Shown piece by piece: positions 52,301 through 61,873 of a DNA stretch of 64,000 nucleotides. The notes beneath the pieces were generated by a model. It did not search any database, had not been told where the DNA came from, and was given only the letters and a program-made list of their open reading frames with translations. The stretch is from Selenomonadaceae bacterium (GTDB lineage: Bacteria; Bacillota; Negativicutes; Selenomonadales; Selenomonadaceae): contig JAFYNH010000060.1 in the NCBI GenBank assembly GCA_017549815.1, forward strand, positions 1-64,000, written 5' to 3'. Every line of letters begins with the position of its first letter. Position 1 is the stretch's first letter. The position numbers and the translations under genes were made by a program.

Positions 52301-53108
52301 TAAATGTAACTTTCTCGACGCCGTTTGAAGAAATATCCAAAGTAAAACAGCTTGCTACGTTTTTCTTCGAGTCGAAAAGTAAATCGCCCGCGTCATAGAT
52401 AATCGGACGTTCTTTATAATTTTCCACGCCGTGAAAATAATGGGAGTGCGTTCCTAAAACTGCGTCGGCTCCCAAATCAATTAAAAAGTGCCCGATTTTC
52501 TTTAGCTGTTCAGATGGTCTTTGAACGCTGTTTACGCCCCAATGCGGCGCGACAATTACAACGTCGGCTTTCTCGTGCGCCTCGCGAATTTTATCAGTAA
52601 AAATTTCCCGCCAAAGATTGAGATTATCTTCGGGCAAATAAGCAGTACCGGGATTATCGGCAGTAGCGGCGGAGGATTTGCGCGTTGAATCGACGGAGAA
52701 AATCGCAAGAATTATGTCGCCGACCTTTTTATAAACGGGCTTGAAAGCGTCTTCAAAATTTCTTCCCGAACCCGTATGCAAAATGCCCGCCGCGTCAAGA
52801 TATTCGCCGTGTTCAAGCAGAGCTTCCGAGCCGTAATCGCCAGTGTGATTGTTAGCCGTCAAGACAACGTCAATATCAGCGTTGACAAGGACGTTAGTTT
52901 GTTCGGGGCGGGCGCGAAGGAAAAACGTATTTATCTTGGCTTTCTGTTCGCCCTTAGTGGCAATGACGCATTCGAGATTCACGAGCCGAAGGTCAGCCTC
53001 CGCCATTTCATCAATCCCAATGAACGGCTTAACTGTTTGCGACAGATGATTTAAACCTCTGCCGATATTCACGTCACCGCCGTAAAAAAGCTTAATGCTC
53101 AATGACAT
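49299..53108 (-). CDS. CapA - MurF-like ligase - VanY-like carboxypeptidase fusion
   Basis: The protein has 1269 residues in three enzymatic parts. Residues 1-325 are a CapA/PgsA-type calcineurin-like phosphatase (LFYGGDVNIGRG, VNLECVI, LTANNHTGDYG, VIVAPHWGVNS, VLGTHSHYFHGVE). Residues about 600-970 are a Mur ligase resembling MurF: the ATP loop VIAVTGSLGKTTTCNMINCV, YAIIETSIN, IDSTYNANPLSMKYALEHL and RVAILGDMAELGEDS. Residues about 1030-1155 are an M15 D-Ala-D-Ala carboxypeptidase: SSHGYGLAVDIAN and EPWHFTYI with the zinc ligands. A segment of about 40 residues occurs twice, near 509-550 and 1168-1207 (AEQLAKVTGGKWIVPPPKGW and AEQIEKLSGCKWLAPPPEGW). No signal peptide is visible although CapA and VanY usually act outside. 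ATG with AGGGGG, eight bases after gyrB's 3' end in the opposite reading order. Confidence 0.85.
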   Translation of the reverse strand: MSLSIKLFYGGDVNIGRGLNHLSQTVKPFIGIDEMAEADLRLVNLECVIATKGEQKAKINTFFLRARPEQTNVLVNADIDVVLTANNHTGDYGSEALLEHGEYLDAAGILHTGSGRNFEDAFKPVYKKVGDIILAIFSVDSTRKSSAATADNPGTAYLPEDNLNLWREIFTDKIREAHEKADVVIVAPHWGVNSVQRPSEQLKKIGHFLIDLGADAVLGTHSHYFHGVENYKERPIIYDAGDLLFDSKKNVASCFTLDISSNGVEKVTFIPLIKQPGQTRRAIKSAPKIQKMFLERCEKFGTTTTALDRGMVEISFTPPRRLKSLSYFVDIKRDKHLVKPLVEPRPEWTVDKVPDDAIIPPKRFGALKLVGYRVPPDCRTMTEAKMLYVETYWTIDEPTDKNLLLSIEGVPVRECDMPPYGAGQIHEFLDYAFPTNRWKAGVIYHEKIALLVPMKDDREKIANVDLQVTIKVLDDTEILGEFKDPNLIKMKVEGLPYYADEFDDIIYQSEPGKCWTAEQLAKVTGGKWIVPPPKGWYTNSFSRSDPLVNRIYPQPTLFLAAKIKGFDSHKRLLRNVDNVDGAIIDHDIEGLPPDFPLLKVANSERAMYEIGFAARKRFQGKVIAVTGSLGKTTTCNMINCVLGKDHTIKFNPSGTNIYHTIPWIFASVKQNDAYAIIETSINALVKRRGSLTYEITPNVAVVTSIAPSHVGNKILGSLENVAYYKSRIFCGMSAGNYAVINRDMPLYEVFEEKAKSFKLNIITFGTHPDATIRMPVIENGGEFSVMGKTYKLNCSVPADQLRDALAVIGVSVAIGFPVEKTLEYLKTFEVVKGRGNVLKVNRSGKNLTVIDSTYNANPLSMKYALEHLKTFEPNQKSRVAILGDMAELGEDSINYHKGIADAILATEPDRILLCGELMRYPYELIKDKLDATYFATLADLLKNVDAHLRDGDTILIKSSHATGLSKVVDLLSTAVAPVVTVPALNIPRPLFDVKNFLPEGITPAQNGKVPADKLKRIHCGGHLYIDAARSWLAMIRAAAQDNIFLSLNTPFNAYRGIEKQIKAFQNRFVSIDNQDDFPDNAIRVEFEDKIWQLKPDEAYAAIPGTSSHGYGLAVDIANIGNKAVKAWLDKNAASFGFFKEYDFEPWHFTYIKSREGIPARVLAIESLPPELTYSAEQIEKLSGCKWLAPPPEGWACNGIFYSRPFRVNHLVAVEQGQGIGISEKELAKIFRQMAGFICVNPEPLLKFNRPILLTSNLKDTLEKLSALCK

Positions 53109-53115
53109 GCGCCCC

Positions 53116-55170
<2,055 letters not shown>

Positions 55171-55215
55171 CTACCTCCGTTCTTGACGCGAGTTTATCAT
55201 AGATTATTTTTGCCG

Positions 55216-55250
55216 TCAAAAAAACTCCCGCAACTCAAGGCTTGGGAGCT
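55216..55250 (-). terminator. terminator of the NYN operon
   Basis: On the minus strand CTCCC pairs with GGGAG around a 14-base loop that itself contains partly complementary bases, followed by seven T. It lies about 55 bases after the NYN gene stop, beyond a heptamer repeat. Confidence 0.7.
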
Positions 55251-55251
55251 T

Positions 55252-55303
55252 AAATAGTCCTAGTCTCCAGTCCTACTAGTTCCTAATAACTCGCTCCTAG
55301 TTC
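55252..55303. repeat. one-armed heptamer repeat (CTAGTCC/CTAGTTC)
   Basis: Degenerate tandem CTAGTCT, CCAGTCC, TACTAGTTCC, CTCCTAGTTCC units fill the gap between the NYN gene stop and the terminator. It corresponds to the right arm of the hairpin repeats. Confidence 0.65.
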
Positions 55304-56401
55304 CTACTTACAACGATAACAAACGGTTGCGCCTATTCCCTTGACTTCATAAATATTCGGGAACGCGGCAATAAATTTGCTCAACGTGCTATGCCCCAAA
55401 CCTTTTATCGTAAGATTATTTTCCTTTAGAGCATTGCCCGCACAATTCAACTTTACAAAGCCGTCATTATCGCCTTGAGCTTTCGCCGTCTCGCGCATAA
55501 TGTTATGAATCTGCTCAAATTTATCGACAGAATTTTTCGGCGCGAATTTTAGGAAACGATAAAAGAATTCTTTGTTGGAATTTCGGCAAACTGTCTCATA
55601 CAAATCGGGAAATTGAACGATTAAATCTCGTAACTTATCGTAGCTTAAAGCCTTTATCTCGTGGTCGATTTTTTTGTTGCCAATGATAAAATCACATGCC
55701 CACCACAGATTGACAAAGCCGTCGTTTTCCTCATAAAGAGCCGCAACTTCACTTAGGATTTTATGGAGTTGCTGAATTTTAGCAGTCTCGTGCAAGACAC
55801 TATGAGTTTGTTTGATTTTGCTGTCGTTTATCTGAATGACTTTGGAACTCGCGGGGACAGGCGCGAGCTTTTGCTGAATGTTTTTATCTTCGACGAACAA
55901 GTTAATTTGCATGGAAGATTTTTTCTGAGGCGCATGAAATTTTTTCTTAGGCTCGGCGGGAATTTCAACTTCGGCGGGCGCGTCAAGGTCGACAAATTCG
56001 TCGCAAGCCAAACGGAAAGAATTTGAGGCGTGAGCGTTGCCCATGCCGATAATTTTCATGCCGCCTTCGCGCAGACGAATTACCAAAGGCGTAAAATCGC
56101 TGTCATTGGAGACTAGCGCGAAAATTTCAGCCTTGCCGCCGTAAAGCACGTCCATTGCGTCAATCGCCAAAGACATATCGGTTGCATTTTTACCAGCGGC
56201 GTAATCGGGCTGTTGGACTGCGCGGAGGGAAAAATTTAAAATGCAATCGTTCCAACCGTGCAGAGAATTTTTTTCCCAGTTGCCATAAATTCGGCGTATA
56301 AAAATTTCGCCGCGCTTTTCCAAGTTCTCTATAACTTGCTTGCCGAATTTGGCGGAGATATTATCTGCGTCGATAAAGAGTGCGATTTTTTTTGTCGTCA
56401 T
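55304..56401 (-). CDS. NYN-domain (LabA-type) protein with two LOTUS/OST-HTH domains
   Basis: The protein (365 residues from ATG 56401) starts with a NYN/PIN-like nuclease domain: ALFIDADNISAKFG, ATDMSLAIDAMDVLYGG and FALVSNDSDFTPLVIRLREG with the conserved acidic residues. A linker is followed by two OST-HTH (LOTUS) RNA-binding domains: LHKILSEVAALYEENDGFVN and IHNIMRETAKAQGDNDGFVK, each ending in a SYDKLRDLIVQFPDLYE-like helix. In other bacteria NYN-LOTUS proteins are thought to process or bind structured RNA. ATG has TTGAGG. A 91-residue gene lies 8 bases upstream on the same strand. Confidence 0.88.
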   Translation of the reverse strand: MTTKKIALFIDADNISAKFGKQVIENLEKRGEIFIRRIYGNWEKNSLHGWNDCILNFSLRAVQQPDYAAGKNATDMSLAIDAMDVLYGGKAEIFALVSNDSDFTPLVIRLREGGMKIIGMGNAHASNSFRLACDEFVDLDAPAEVEIPAEPKKKFHAPQKKSSMQINLFVEDKNIQQKLAPVPASSKVIQINDSKIKQTHSVLHETAKIQQLHKILSEVAALYEENDGFVNLWWACDFIIGNKKIDHEIKALSYDKLRDLIVQFPDLYETVCRNSNKEFFYRFLKFAPKNSVDKFEQIHNIMRETAKAQGDNDGFVKLNCAGNALKENNLTIKGLGHSTLSKFIAAFPNIYEVKGIGATVCYRCK

Positions 56402-56408
56402 AAAAACC

Positions 56409-56684
56409 TCAATAACATTCGACAGCACGAATTGCGCCGAACTTAATATAATCGCTAGCCGAGACGGGATCGCCTTCGGTTATCGCGAGTTCGACGGCTT
56501 TAAGTTCGTCTGCCGCAATTTGAATTCGTTCTGCGCCGTATTCTTCTTTGATTCGTTTCCAGAGATTTTTCCGCGAAGTTTTGGTATCCTTATAAACTGC
56601 GCGATTATAAAAAATATTCATGGACGATTCGTTTTTATCGGCGTCACAGTTGAAAAAAATAAATGCTTTGCCAGCTTTTGGCAT
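56409..56684 (-). CDS. small protein encoded upstream of the NYN-LOTUS gene
   Basis: The 91-residue product contains a beta-rich start (GKAFIFFNCDADKNESSMNI) and a helical middle (KTSRKNLWKRIKEEYGAERI, AADELKAVELAITEGDPVSA), ending in two Cys-containing residues (AVECY). I recognise no family. The gene has its own AAAGGAAG site and lies 8 bases before the NYN start, so they form one operon; it may be a partner protein. Confidence 0.7.
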   Translation of the reverse strand: MPKAGKAFIFFNCDADKNESSMNIFYNRAVYKDTKTSRKNLWKRIKEEYGAERIQIAADELKAVELAITEGDPVSASDYIKFGAIRAVECY

Positions 56685-56769
56685 AAATAAAACTTCCTTT
56701 CAAGATTTTTGAAACACGCGGGGATTATAACCAATTTGCTTAATCTATGCAACGAAATTTCATTTAGAT

Positions 56770-56797
56770 TTGACAAAAATTTTTGCTCGGCTAAAAT
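56770..56797 (+). promoter_or_regulatory. promoter of the membrane-protein/KDO gene block
   Basis: TTGACA (56770-56775) and TAAAAT (56792-56797) are 16 bases apart, ahead of AGAGAGGAG and the TTG start at 56830. Confidence 0.7.
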
Positions 56798-56829
56798 GAT
56801 TTTAAACTTAGCAGAGAGGAGCACTTGTT

Positions 56830-57459
56830 TTGACATCACATTTAAAGACTGCGGCGATGATTACACTTTGCATATTTATTCCGCCGCTCGGTTGGCTATT
56901 CATGTACAAACATTCGACCTTCGACAGGAAGACGAATTTTATACTTGCCGTCGCGTGCTTGGCGTTTTTCGTCTATGCGAATATGTCGGCGGGCAATATG
57001 GAAAATATTTTAGGCAGTAGCAAGGGCTTTGAACGGAGCTTGACGCCAGAAGAGTTCAGAGAAAAATTTAATAACGCCGCGCAGAAACTTGCACCCAATT
57101 TGGGATTGAGTATTGCCGAGCCGCTGACTGTCGACGATAAAAATTTTACTTATGAATTCACGTCGAAGTTAAAAATTGTCGGGACGCTTGACGGCGAAAA
57201 AATTTCCGAGCTGAAGATTTTCACGGAACCGACAAATCAAGACGAATCTTTTCAAACGATAAATGTTTTGGGGCTTTTAATTGCGACGCTAAATCCCGAA
57301 CTCGACGCAGAGGATAGAGGGGAAGTTATGCGCGATTTGCGAATGCTTAAGGAAGTTTCAACGGAAGGCACCTACGACTGGACGACGAATCGCGGTTGGG
57401 TTAAATATTCCGTTCACGCCGACAAAGGTAAAGTTATTTTCACCGCCGAGCTTAAATAA
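56830..57459 (+). CDS. membrane-anchored protein of unknown function
   Basis: The start is TTG 56830 after GAGAGGAG. The 209-residue protein has two hydrophobic segments near the N terminus (AAMITLCIFIPPLGWLFMY and FILAVACLAFFVYANMSA), followed by a mostly extracytoplasmic or cytoplasmic domain of beta strands and helices (AEPLTVDDKNFTYEFTSKLK, VKYSVHADKGKVIFTAELK). No family is recognised. The kdsB gene follows after 36 bases on the same strand and no terminator separates them. Confidence 0.7.
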   Translation: MTSHLKTAAMITLCIFIPPLGWLFMYKHSTFDRKTNFILAVACLAFFVYANMSAGNMENILGSSKGFERSLTPEEFREKFNNAAQKLAPNLGLSIAEPLTVDDKNFTYEFTSKLKIVGTLDGEKISELKIFTEPTNQDESFQTINVLGLLIATLNPELDAEDRGEVMRDLRMLKEVSTEGTYDWTTNRGWVKYSVHADKGKVIFTAELK

Positions 57460-57495
57460 TTTTTTATAAAAATTACAATCGAGAGGGGACTTGAA

Positions 57496-58230
57496 ATGAA
57501 ATCAATTTGCGTGATACCTGCGCGGTATTCTTCGACGCGATTGCCCGGCAAGCCGCTTAAAAACATTTGCGGAAAACCGATGATTTGTCGAGTTTTAGAA
57601 CGGGCGAGCCTTGCAAAATCTGTGGCTGAAGTTATCGTAGCGACCGACGACGAAAGAATTTTACAAGCTGTCGAAAAAAATTCAGGTCGGGCGATTATGA
57701 CGCGAGCCGACCATAAGACAGGAACCGACCGCTTGGCAGAAGTTGCCGAGAAATTTCCCGACGTTGAAGTTATTGTAAACGTTCAAGGCGACGAACCGTT
57801 GATTGAGCCGAGCTTGATTGATGAACTTATCGCCGAGTTTGTTAAGGATAAAAATTTACAAATGGCGACTGTCGCAACGGAATTAACCGACGCCGACGAA
57901 ATGAACAATCCAAATAATGTCAAAGTCGTCATTGATAAAAATAATGACGCGCTGTATTTTTCGCGTTCGCTGATTCCTTATCCGAGAAACGCGGGCAAGT
58001 CGAAAGTTTTTAAGCACATAGGCATTTACGCTTATCGCAGAAATTTTTTATTAGACTATGCCAAAATGGAGCCGACGCCGCTTGAGCAATCCGAATCACT
58101 TGAGCAACTTCGCGCTTTAGAAAATGGCTTTAAAATCCGCGTGATAAAAAGTTCGTGCCGTTTTGTAGGTGTCGACACGGAAGAAGATTTAAAGCTCGTC
58201 AACGAAATTTATAGACGGGAGGAAATTTAA
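57496..58230 (+). CDS. kdsB: 3-deoxy-manno-octulosonate (CMP-KDO) cytidylyltransferase
   Basis: It activates KDO with CTP to CMP-KDO for transfer to lipid A. The 244 residues have [67 protein letters not shown] and [15 protein letters not shown] with [12 protein letters not shown], all KdsB hallmarks. Its TAA overlaps the kdsA ATG (TAATG). It marks the start of the LPS core synthesis block. Confidence 0.97.
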   Translation: MKSICVIPARYSSTRLPGKPLKNICGKPMICRVLERASLAKSVAEVIVATDDERILQAVEKNSGRAIMTRADHKTGTDRLAEVAEKFPDVEVIVNVQGDEPLIEPSLIDELIAEFVKDKNLQMATVATELTDADEMNNPNNVKVVIDKNNDALYFSRSLIPYPRNAGKSKVFKHIGIYAYRRNFLLDYAKMEPTPLEQSESLEQLRALENGFKIRVIKSSCRFVGVDTEEDLKLVNEIYRREEI

Positions 58231-59042
58231 TGAATATTGTTAAGGTTGGAAATATCGAGTTTGGCGGCGGCAAATTGGTTTTGCTCGCAGGACCTTGCGT
58301 ATTGGAAGGTTTAGAACGCAGTTTGAAAATCGGTCGTCGCGCCAAAGAAATTGCCGACAAATTGGGAATGCCTTATATTTTCAAGGCGTCGTTCGACAAG
58401 GCTAATCGTTCGTCGATAAAAAGTTACAGAGGACCGGGACTTGACGAGGGCTTAAAAATTCTGGCGGAGATTAAACGCGAGCTTAACGTCCCGATTGTCA
58501 CGGATATTCACGAAAGCTATCAAGCCGCGCAGGTTGCCGAAGTCGCCGATATTTTGCAAATACCCGCGTTCCTCTGCAGACAAACGGATTTACTTGTCGC
58601 CGCCGCTAAGACGGGCAAAGTTGTCAACGTCAAGAAAGCGCAATTTTTATCTGCGCGGGATATGATTAACGTTGTTGATAAATTGCGGGCGAGCGGCACC
58701 GAAAAAATTTTGCTGACAGAGCGTGGGACTTCGTTCGGATATAATAATTTGGTCGTCGATATGCGCGGCTTGCCGATAATGCGCGGTTTTAATTGTCCCG
58801 TGATTTTCGACGGCACTCACAGCGTACAACTGCCGGGCGGCGCGGGTTCAAGTTCGGGCGGACAAAGAGAATTCGTCGAATATCTTGTAAGAGCCGCCTG
58901 CGCGGTCGGAGTGGACGGATTATTTTTAGAAGTGCACGATAAGCCCGAAGAAGGACTTTCGGACGGCGCGAATATGATTGCCCTTGATAATTTGGAAAAA
59001 ATTTTGTCGGACGCATTAAAAATTCATGAGGTTTTAAAATGA
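58230..59042 (+). CDS. kdsA: 3-deoxy-D-manno-octulosonate 8-phosphate synthase
   Basis: It condenses arabinose 5-phosphate with phosphoenolpyruvate. The 270-residue protein has [99 protein letters not shown] and [13 protein letters not shown] conserved Cys in the IPAFLCRQT stretch is common to both metal and non-metal forms. Its stop overlaps the kdsD start (ATGA). Confidence 0.97.
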   Translation: MNIVKVGNIEFGGGKLVLLAGPCVLEGLERSLKIGRRAKEIADKLGMPYIFKASFDKANRSSIKSYRGPGLDEGLKILAEIKRELNVPIVTDIHESYQAAQVAEVADILQIPAFLCRQTDLLVAAAKTGKVVNVKKAQFLSARDMINVVDKLRASGTEKILLTERGTSFGYNNLVVDMRGLPIMRGFNCPVIFDGTHSVQLPGGAGSSSGGQREFVEYLVRAACAVGVDGLFLEVHDKPEEGLSDGANMIALDNLEKILSDALKIHEVLK

Positions 59043-60007
59043 TTAAAGAAAAAGCGATTGAGACTTTGAAGATTGAGGCGGCGGCGATTGAACATTTAAT
59101 CCCGCGCATTGACGACGAATTTATTGCGGCAGTGGAAAAAATTATGATTTGTCGCGGGCGCGTCGTCGTAACTGGCATGGGCAAATCTGGGCATATCGGT
59201 AGAAAAATCGCGGCAACTTTAGCCTCGACTGGTACGCCGTCATTTTTCATGCACCCCGCCGAAGCTTATCACGGCGATTTAGGAATGCTTACTGAAAAGG
59301 ACGTGCTGATTGCCATTTCAAACAGCGGCGAGTCGTCGGAGATTGTAAATATCCTGCCCGTCGTGCGCAGAATCGGCGCGGTGATTATCGCCATGTGCGG
59401 CAAGAAAACTTCGACACTCGGTAAAAACTGCGACTATTTTATCGACATTGGCGTTGAGCGTGAGGCTTGTCCGTTAGGCTTGGCTCCGACTGCCTCGACA
59501 ACTGCAACTTTAGCAATGGGCGACGCTTTGGCTATGGCTCTTATGGACGAGAAAAAATTTACGTCGAATGATTTTGCTTTATTCCACCCCGGCGGCGCAT
59601 TGGGCAGAAAACTTTTGCTTACTGTCGGCGACGTTATGCACAGCGGCGCGGATAATCCTATCGTTAAAATTGGTGCTACGGCGAAGGACGCGCTTTTTGA
59701 GATGACGGCTAAGGGCTTGGGCGCGGTTTCGGTTATCGACGAACAGAATCAATTTGTCGGGCTTGTCACTGACGGGATTATTCGTCGGGCATTGGAAAAA
59801 AAGCGCAGTTTCATTGATGAGCCTGTCGAACACATTATGTTTGAAAAGCCGTTGATAATCAGTGCGGATAAATTGGCGGCGGCGGCGTTGTCGGTTATGG
59901 AAAAACATAAACCGCGCCCCGTAACTGTCTTGCCGGTTATCGACGATAAAAATTTCCCCGTCGGCATGATTCACTTAACAGATTTACTTCGTCAAGGAGT
60001 AGTCTGA
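59039..60007 (+). CDS. kdsD: D-arabinose 5-phosphate isomerase, KdsD/KpsF family
   Basis: It isomerises ribulose 5-phosphate to arabinose 5-phosphate, feeding kdsA. The 322 residues comprise a SIS domain ([72 protein letters not shown]-like region, [20 protein letters not shown]) followed by two CBS domains (about 200-322; [29 protein letters not shown]). The gene overlaps kdsA by four bases. The hairpin repeat at 60008 begins right at its stop. Confidence 0.95.
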   Translation: MIKEKAIETLKIEAAAIEHLIPRIDDEFIAAVEKIMICRGRVVVTGMGKSGHIGRKIAATLASTGTPSFFMHPAEAYHGDLGMLTEKDVLIAISNSGESSEIVNILPVVRRIGAVIIAMCGKKTSTLGKNCDYFIDIGVEREACPLGLAPTASTTATLAMGDALAMALMDEKKFTSNDFALFHPGGALGRKLLLTVGDVMHSGADNPIVKIGATAKDALFEMTAKGLGAVSVIDEQNQFVGLVTDGIIRRALEKKRSFIDEPVEHIMFEKPLIISADKLAAAALSVMEKHKPRPVTVLPVIDDKNFPVGMIHLTDLLRQGVV

Positions 60008-60094
60008 AAGCAATTAGGAATTAGGAATGCGCAATGAAAAATCCTATCACCTATTACCTAAAACCTATAACCTAAATTAGGAATGAGGAATTTT
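60008..60094. repeat. heptamer hairpin repeat supplying the kdsC ribosome site
   Basis: TTAGGAA TTAGGAA TGCGCAA form the left arm, then a variant right arm (ATCACCTATTACCTAAAACC, TATAACCTAAAT) and again TTAGGAATGAGGAATT. The final GAGG of that run lies eight bases before the kdsC ATG and is the only ribosome site there. Confidence 0.75.
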
Positions 60095-60096
60095 AA

Positions 60097-60669
60097 ATGA
60101 AAATTTCGGGCGATGCACTTGACAGAGCGCGGCGAATTAAGTTAATAATATTTGACGTGGACGGTGTCCTAACTGACGGCGGGATTTATCACGGCACGAG
60201 CGGCGAGCTTTTTAAATCGTTCCATTGCCGCGACGGTTTCGGAATTACTTTGGCGCACTCTTGCGGGATAAAGACGGCAATAATCACGGGACGGACTTCA
60301 GAAATAACAAATTATCGCGCCGCCGAGTTGAAAATTTCAGCCGTCATGCAAGGGCAAATGAACAAGCGCGACGCCTATAAAAAAATCAAGGCGCACTTCG
60401 ATTTAAAGGACGACGAAATTTGTTATGTTGCCGATGACTTGATTGATTTGCCAGTCTTTGTGCAAGTCGGATTTAGAGCGGCAGTCGGAGATGCGGCGGC
60501 TGAAGTTATTGAGCGAGCGCATTTTGTGGCGAATAATTTCGGCGGACGCGGAGCCGTTCGCGAGATTATAGAATTTATTTTGAAGGCGCAAGGATTATGG
60601 CAAGCTATTATCGAACGCTATACTACGCCAGAATTCGACGACAAAGGATTGACTGCGCTGAATCAATAG
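60097..60669 (+). CDS. kdsC: KDO-8-phosphate phosphatase
   Basis: This HAD-family phosphatase (190 residues) removes the phosphate from KDO-8-P. It shows LIIFDVDGVLTDGGIYHGTS (motif I DxDG), FHCRDGFGITLAHSCGIKTA, IITGRTSEITNYRAAEL (motif II), and VADDLIDLPVFVQVGFRAAV (motif III/IV with D-D). It is a cap-less type, typical of KdsC. The ATG depends on a GAGG within a repeat element. The next gene starts 9 bases after the stop. Confidence 0.95.
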   Translation: MKISGDALDRARRIKLIIFDVDGVLTDGGIYHGTSGELFKSFHCRDGFGITLAHSCGIKTAIITGRTSEITNYRAAELKISAVMQGQMNKRDAYKKIKAHFDLKDDEICYVADDLIDLPVFVQVGFRAAVGDAAAEVIERAHFVANNFGGRGAVREIIEFILKAQGLWQAIIERYTTPEFDDKGLTALNQ

Positions 60670-60678
60670 GAGGCTTTC

Positions 60679-61857
60679 ATGATAGAAATTTCCAATCTGC
60701 GCAAATATGTAAATGGTGAAACGGTTCGTCTTGAAGCTGATATAAAATTTCTCAATATGACTTCGATTTGTCCTGCCAAGACGATTTATTTTGAGATCGC
60801 CAAAGAACAGAGCTTTTTATTCTCTGCGAACACTTATGACGCCTTTGTTCTCGTTGGGCTTTATCTGGCAATGTGTAACCATACAGATTTGCGCATTCGC
60901 GGCAACATTTCCAAGAAACTTTATAAAAATTTAACATGGTATGTTCAAAAAATTTTGTGCGACTTTTCGGGTGTTCTTACTCCCGCGAAAATTTTTGTCG
61001 AAAGTTTCACAACGCCGACACCTGTAGGCAATGTTATCGGCACGGGAATTTCTTGCGGTGTTGATTCGCTTTCTACTCTTTACGAACGTTTCATAAAAGA
61101 AGACGACCCAGATTATAAAATCAATGCGCTTTTTATTTTTAATTGCGGCTCTCACGGCGATTTTGATTGGGAACATACGCAAACGCTTTTTAAAAGCCGC
61201 GTCAAACGCGCCTTTGCACTCGCTGACGAATTGGATTTGCCTGTTGTTGCCGTAGATACCAACCTTCATCAATTCCGTAATGAAGAAAATAAAGATGTGA
61301 TTCTTCACCTTGCGTTTTATTCTTGTGTGCTGGGAATGCAAAATGGGATTCGGCGTTATTATGTGCCGAGCACTTGCAGTTACGAAGAAATTAAACGTTA
61401 CGGCAAGGAATATAAAGATTTGGCGGGCTTTGCCGATTCATATCTTATTCCACTGATTCAGACCGAGCAAACGGAGTTGATAATAGACGGTTGCCAATAT
61501 CGGCGTGTCGACAAGATTAAAAAAATTGCTGATTGGGACATTGCGCAAAAATATTTGAACGTGTGCTTAAGTCAAAAGAGCGCGGACTCTGCTAACTGCG
61601 GACATTGTTCAAAGTGTCTGCGAACTTTGCTGACGATTGAGATATTAGGCAAGCTTGAAAATTTTGCAAAGGTTTTCGACATTGAGGCTTATAAAGATGA
61701 AGCTTTAAATTACAAAGTCGAATGTCTATTGAACGCCGATAAAAAAATTTTTCATCAAGAGAATATTGCTTTGGCTAAGGAAATGAATTTCCCAATGCCG
61801 CTTAAGAGAACTTGTTACGTTCTTGACAATCACTTTATGATTGTTGAGGGTAAATAA
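60679..61857 (+). CDS. PP-loop ATPase-like protein in the KDO/LPS block
   Basis: The 392 residues contain a PP-loop of the form GTGISCGVDSLSTLY (about 118-132; canonical SGGxDS appears as SCGVDS) and a late double CxxC cluster ANCGHCSKCLRTLL (about 303-316), with ALFIFNCGSHGDFDWEH and VVAVDTNLHQFRNEE between them. The combination resembles QueC-type and other N-type ATP pyrophosphatases with a zinc site. The N-terminal 110 residues are family-specific. It has an AGGAGG site and is co-directional with kdsC and the acyltransferase. A role in modifying an LPS or surface sugar (amidation or thiolation) is an inference from position; the function is not known to me. Confidence 0.65.
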   Translation: MIEISNLRKYVNGETVRLEADIKFLNMTSICPAKTIYFEIAKEQSFLFSANTYDAFVLVGLYLAMCNHTDLRIRGNISKKLYKNLTWYVQKILCDFSGVLTPAKIFVESFTTPTPVGNVIGTGISCGVDSLSTLYERFIKEDDPDYKINALFIFNCGSHGDFDWEHTQTLFKSRVKRAFALADELDLPVVAVDTNLHQFRNEENKDVILHLAFYSCVLGMQNGIRRYYVPSTCSYEEIKRYGKEYKDLAGFADSYLIPLIQTEQTELIIDGCQYRRVDKIKKIADWDIAQKYLNVCLSQKSADSANCGHCSKCLRTLLTIEILGKLENFAKVFDIEAYKDEALNYKVECLLNADKKIFHQENIALAKEMNFPMPLKRTCYVLDNHFMIVEGK

Positions 61858-61873
61858 AATTTCGGAGGAAAAA

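Noticed and set aside
60679-61857. QatC/QueC defence-system gene
   Set aside because: The PP-loop and CxxC pair resemble QueC, but QatA, QatB and TatD-like QatD genes are not next to it; neighbours are LPS genes.
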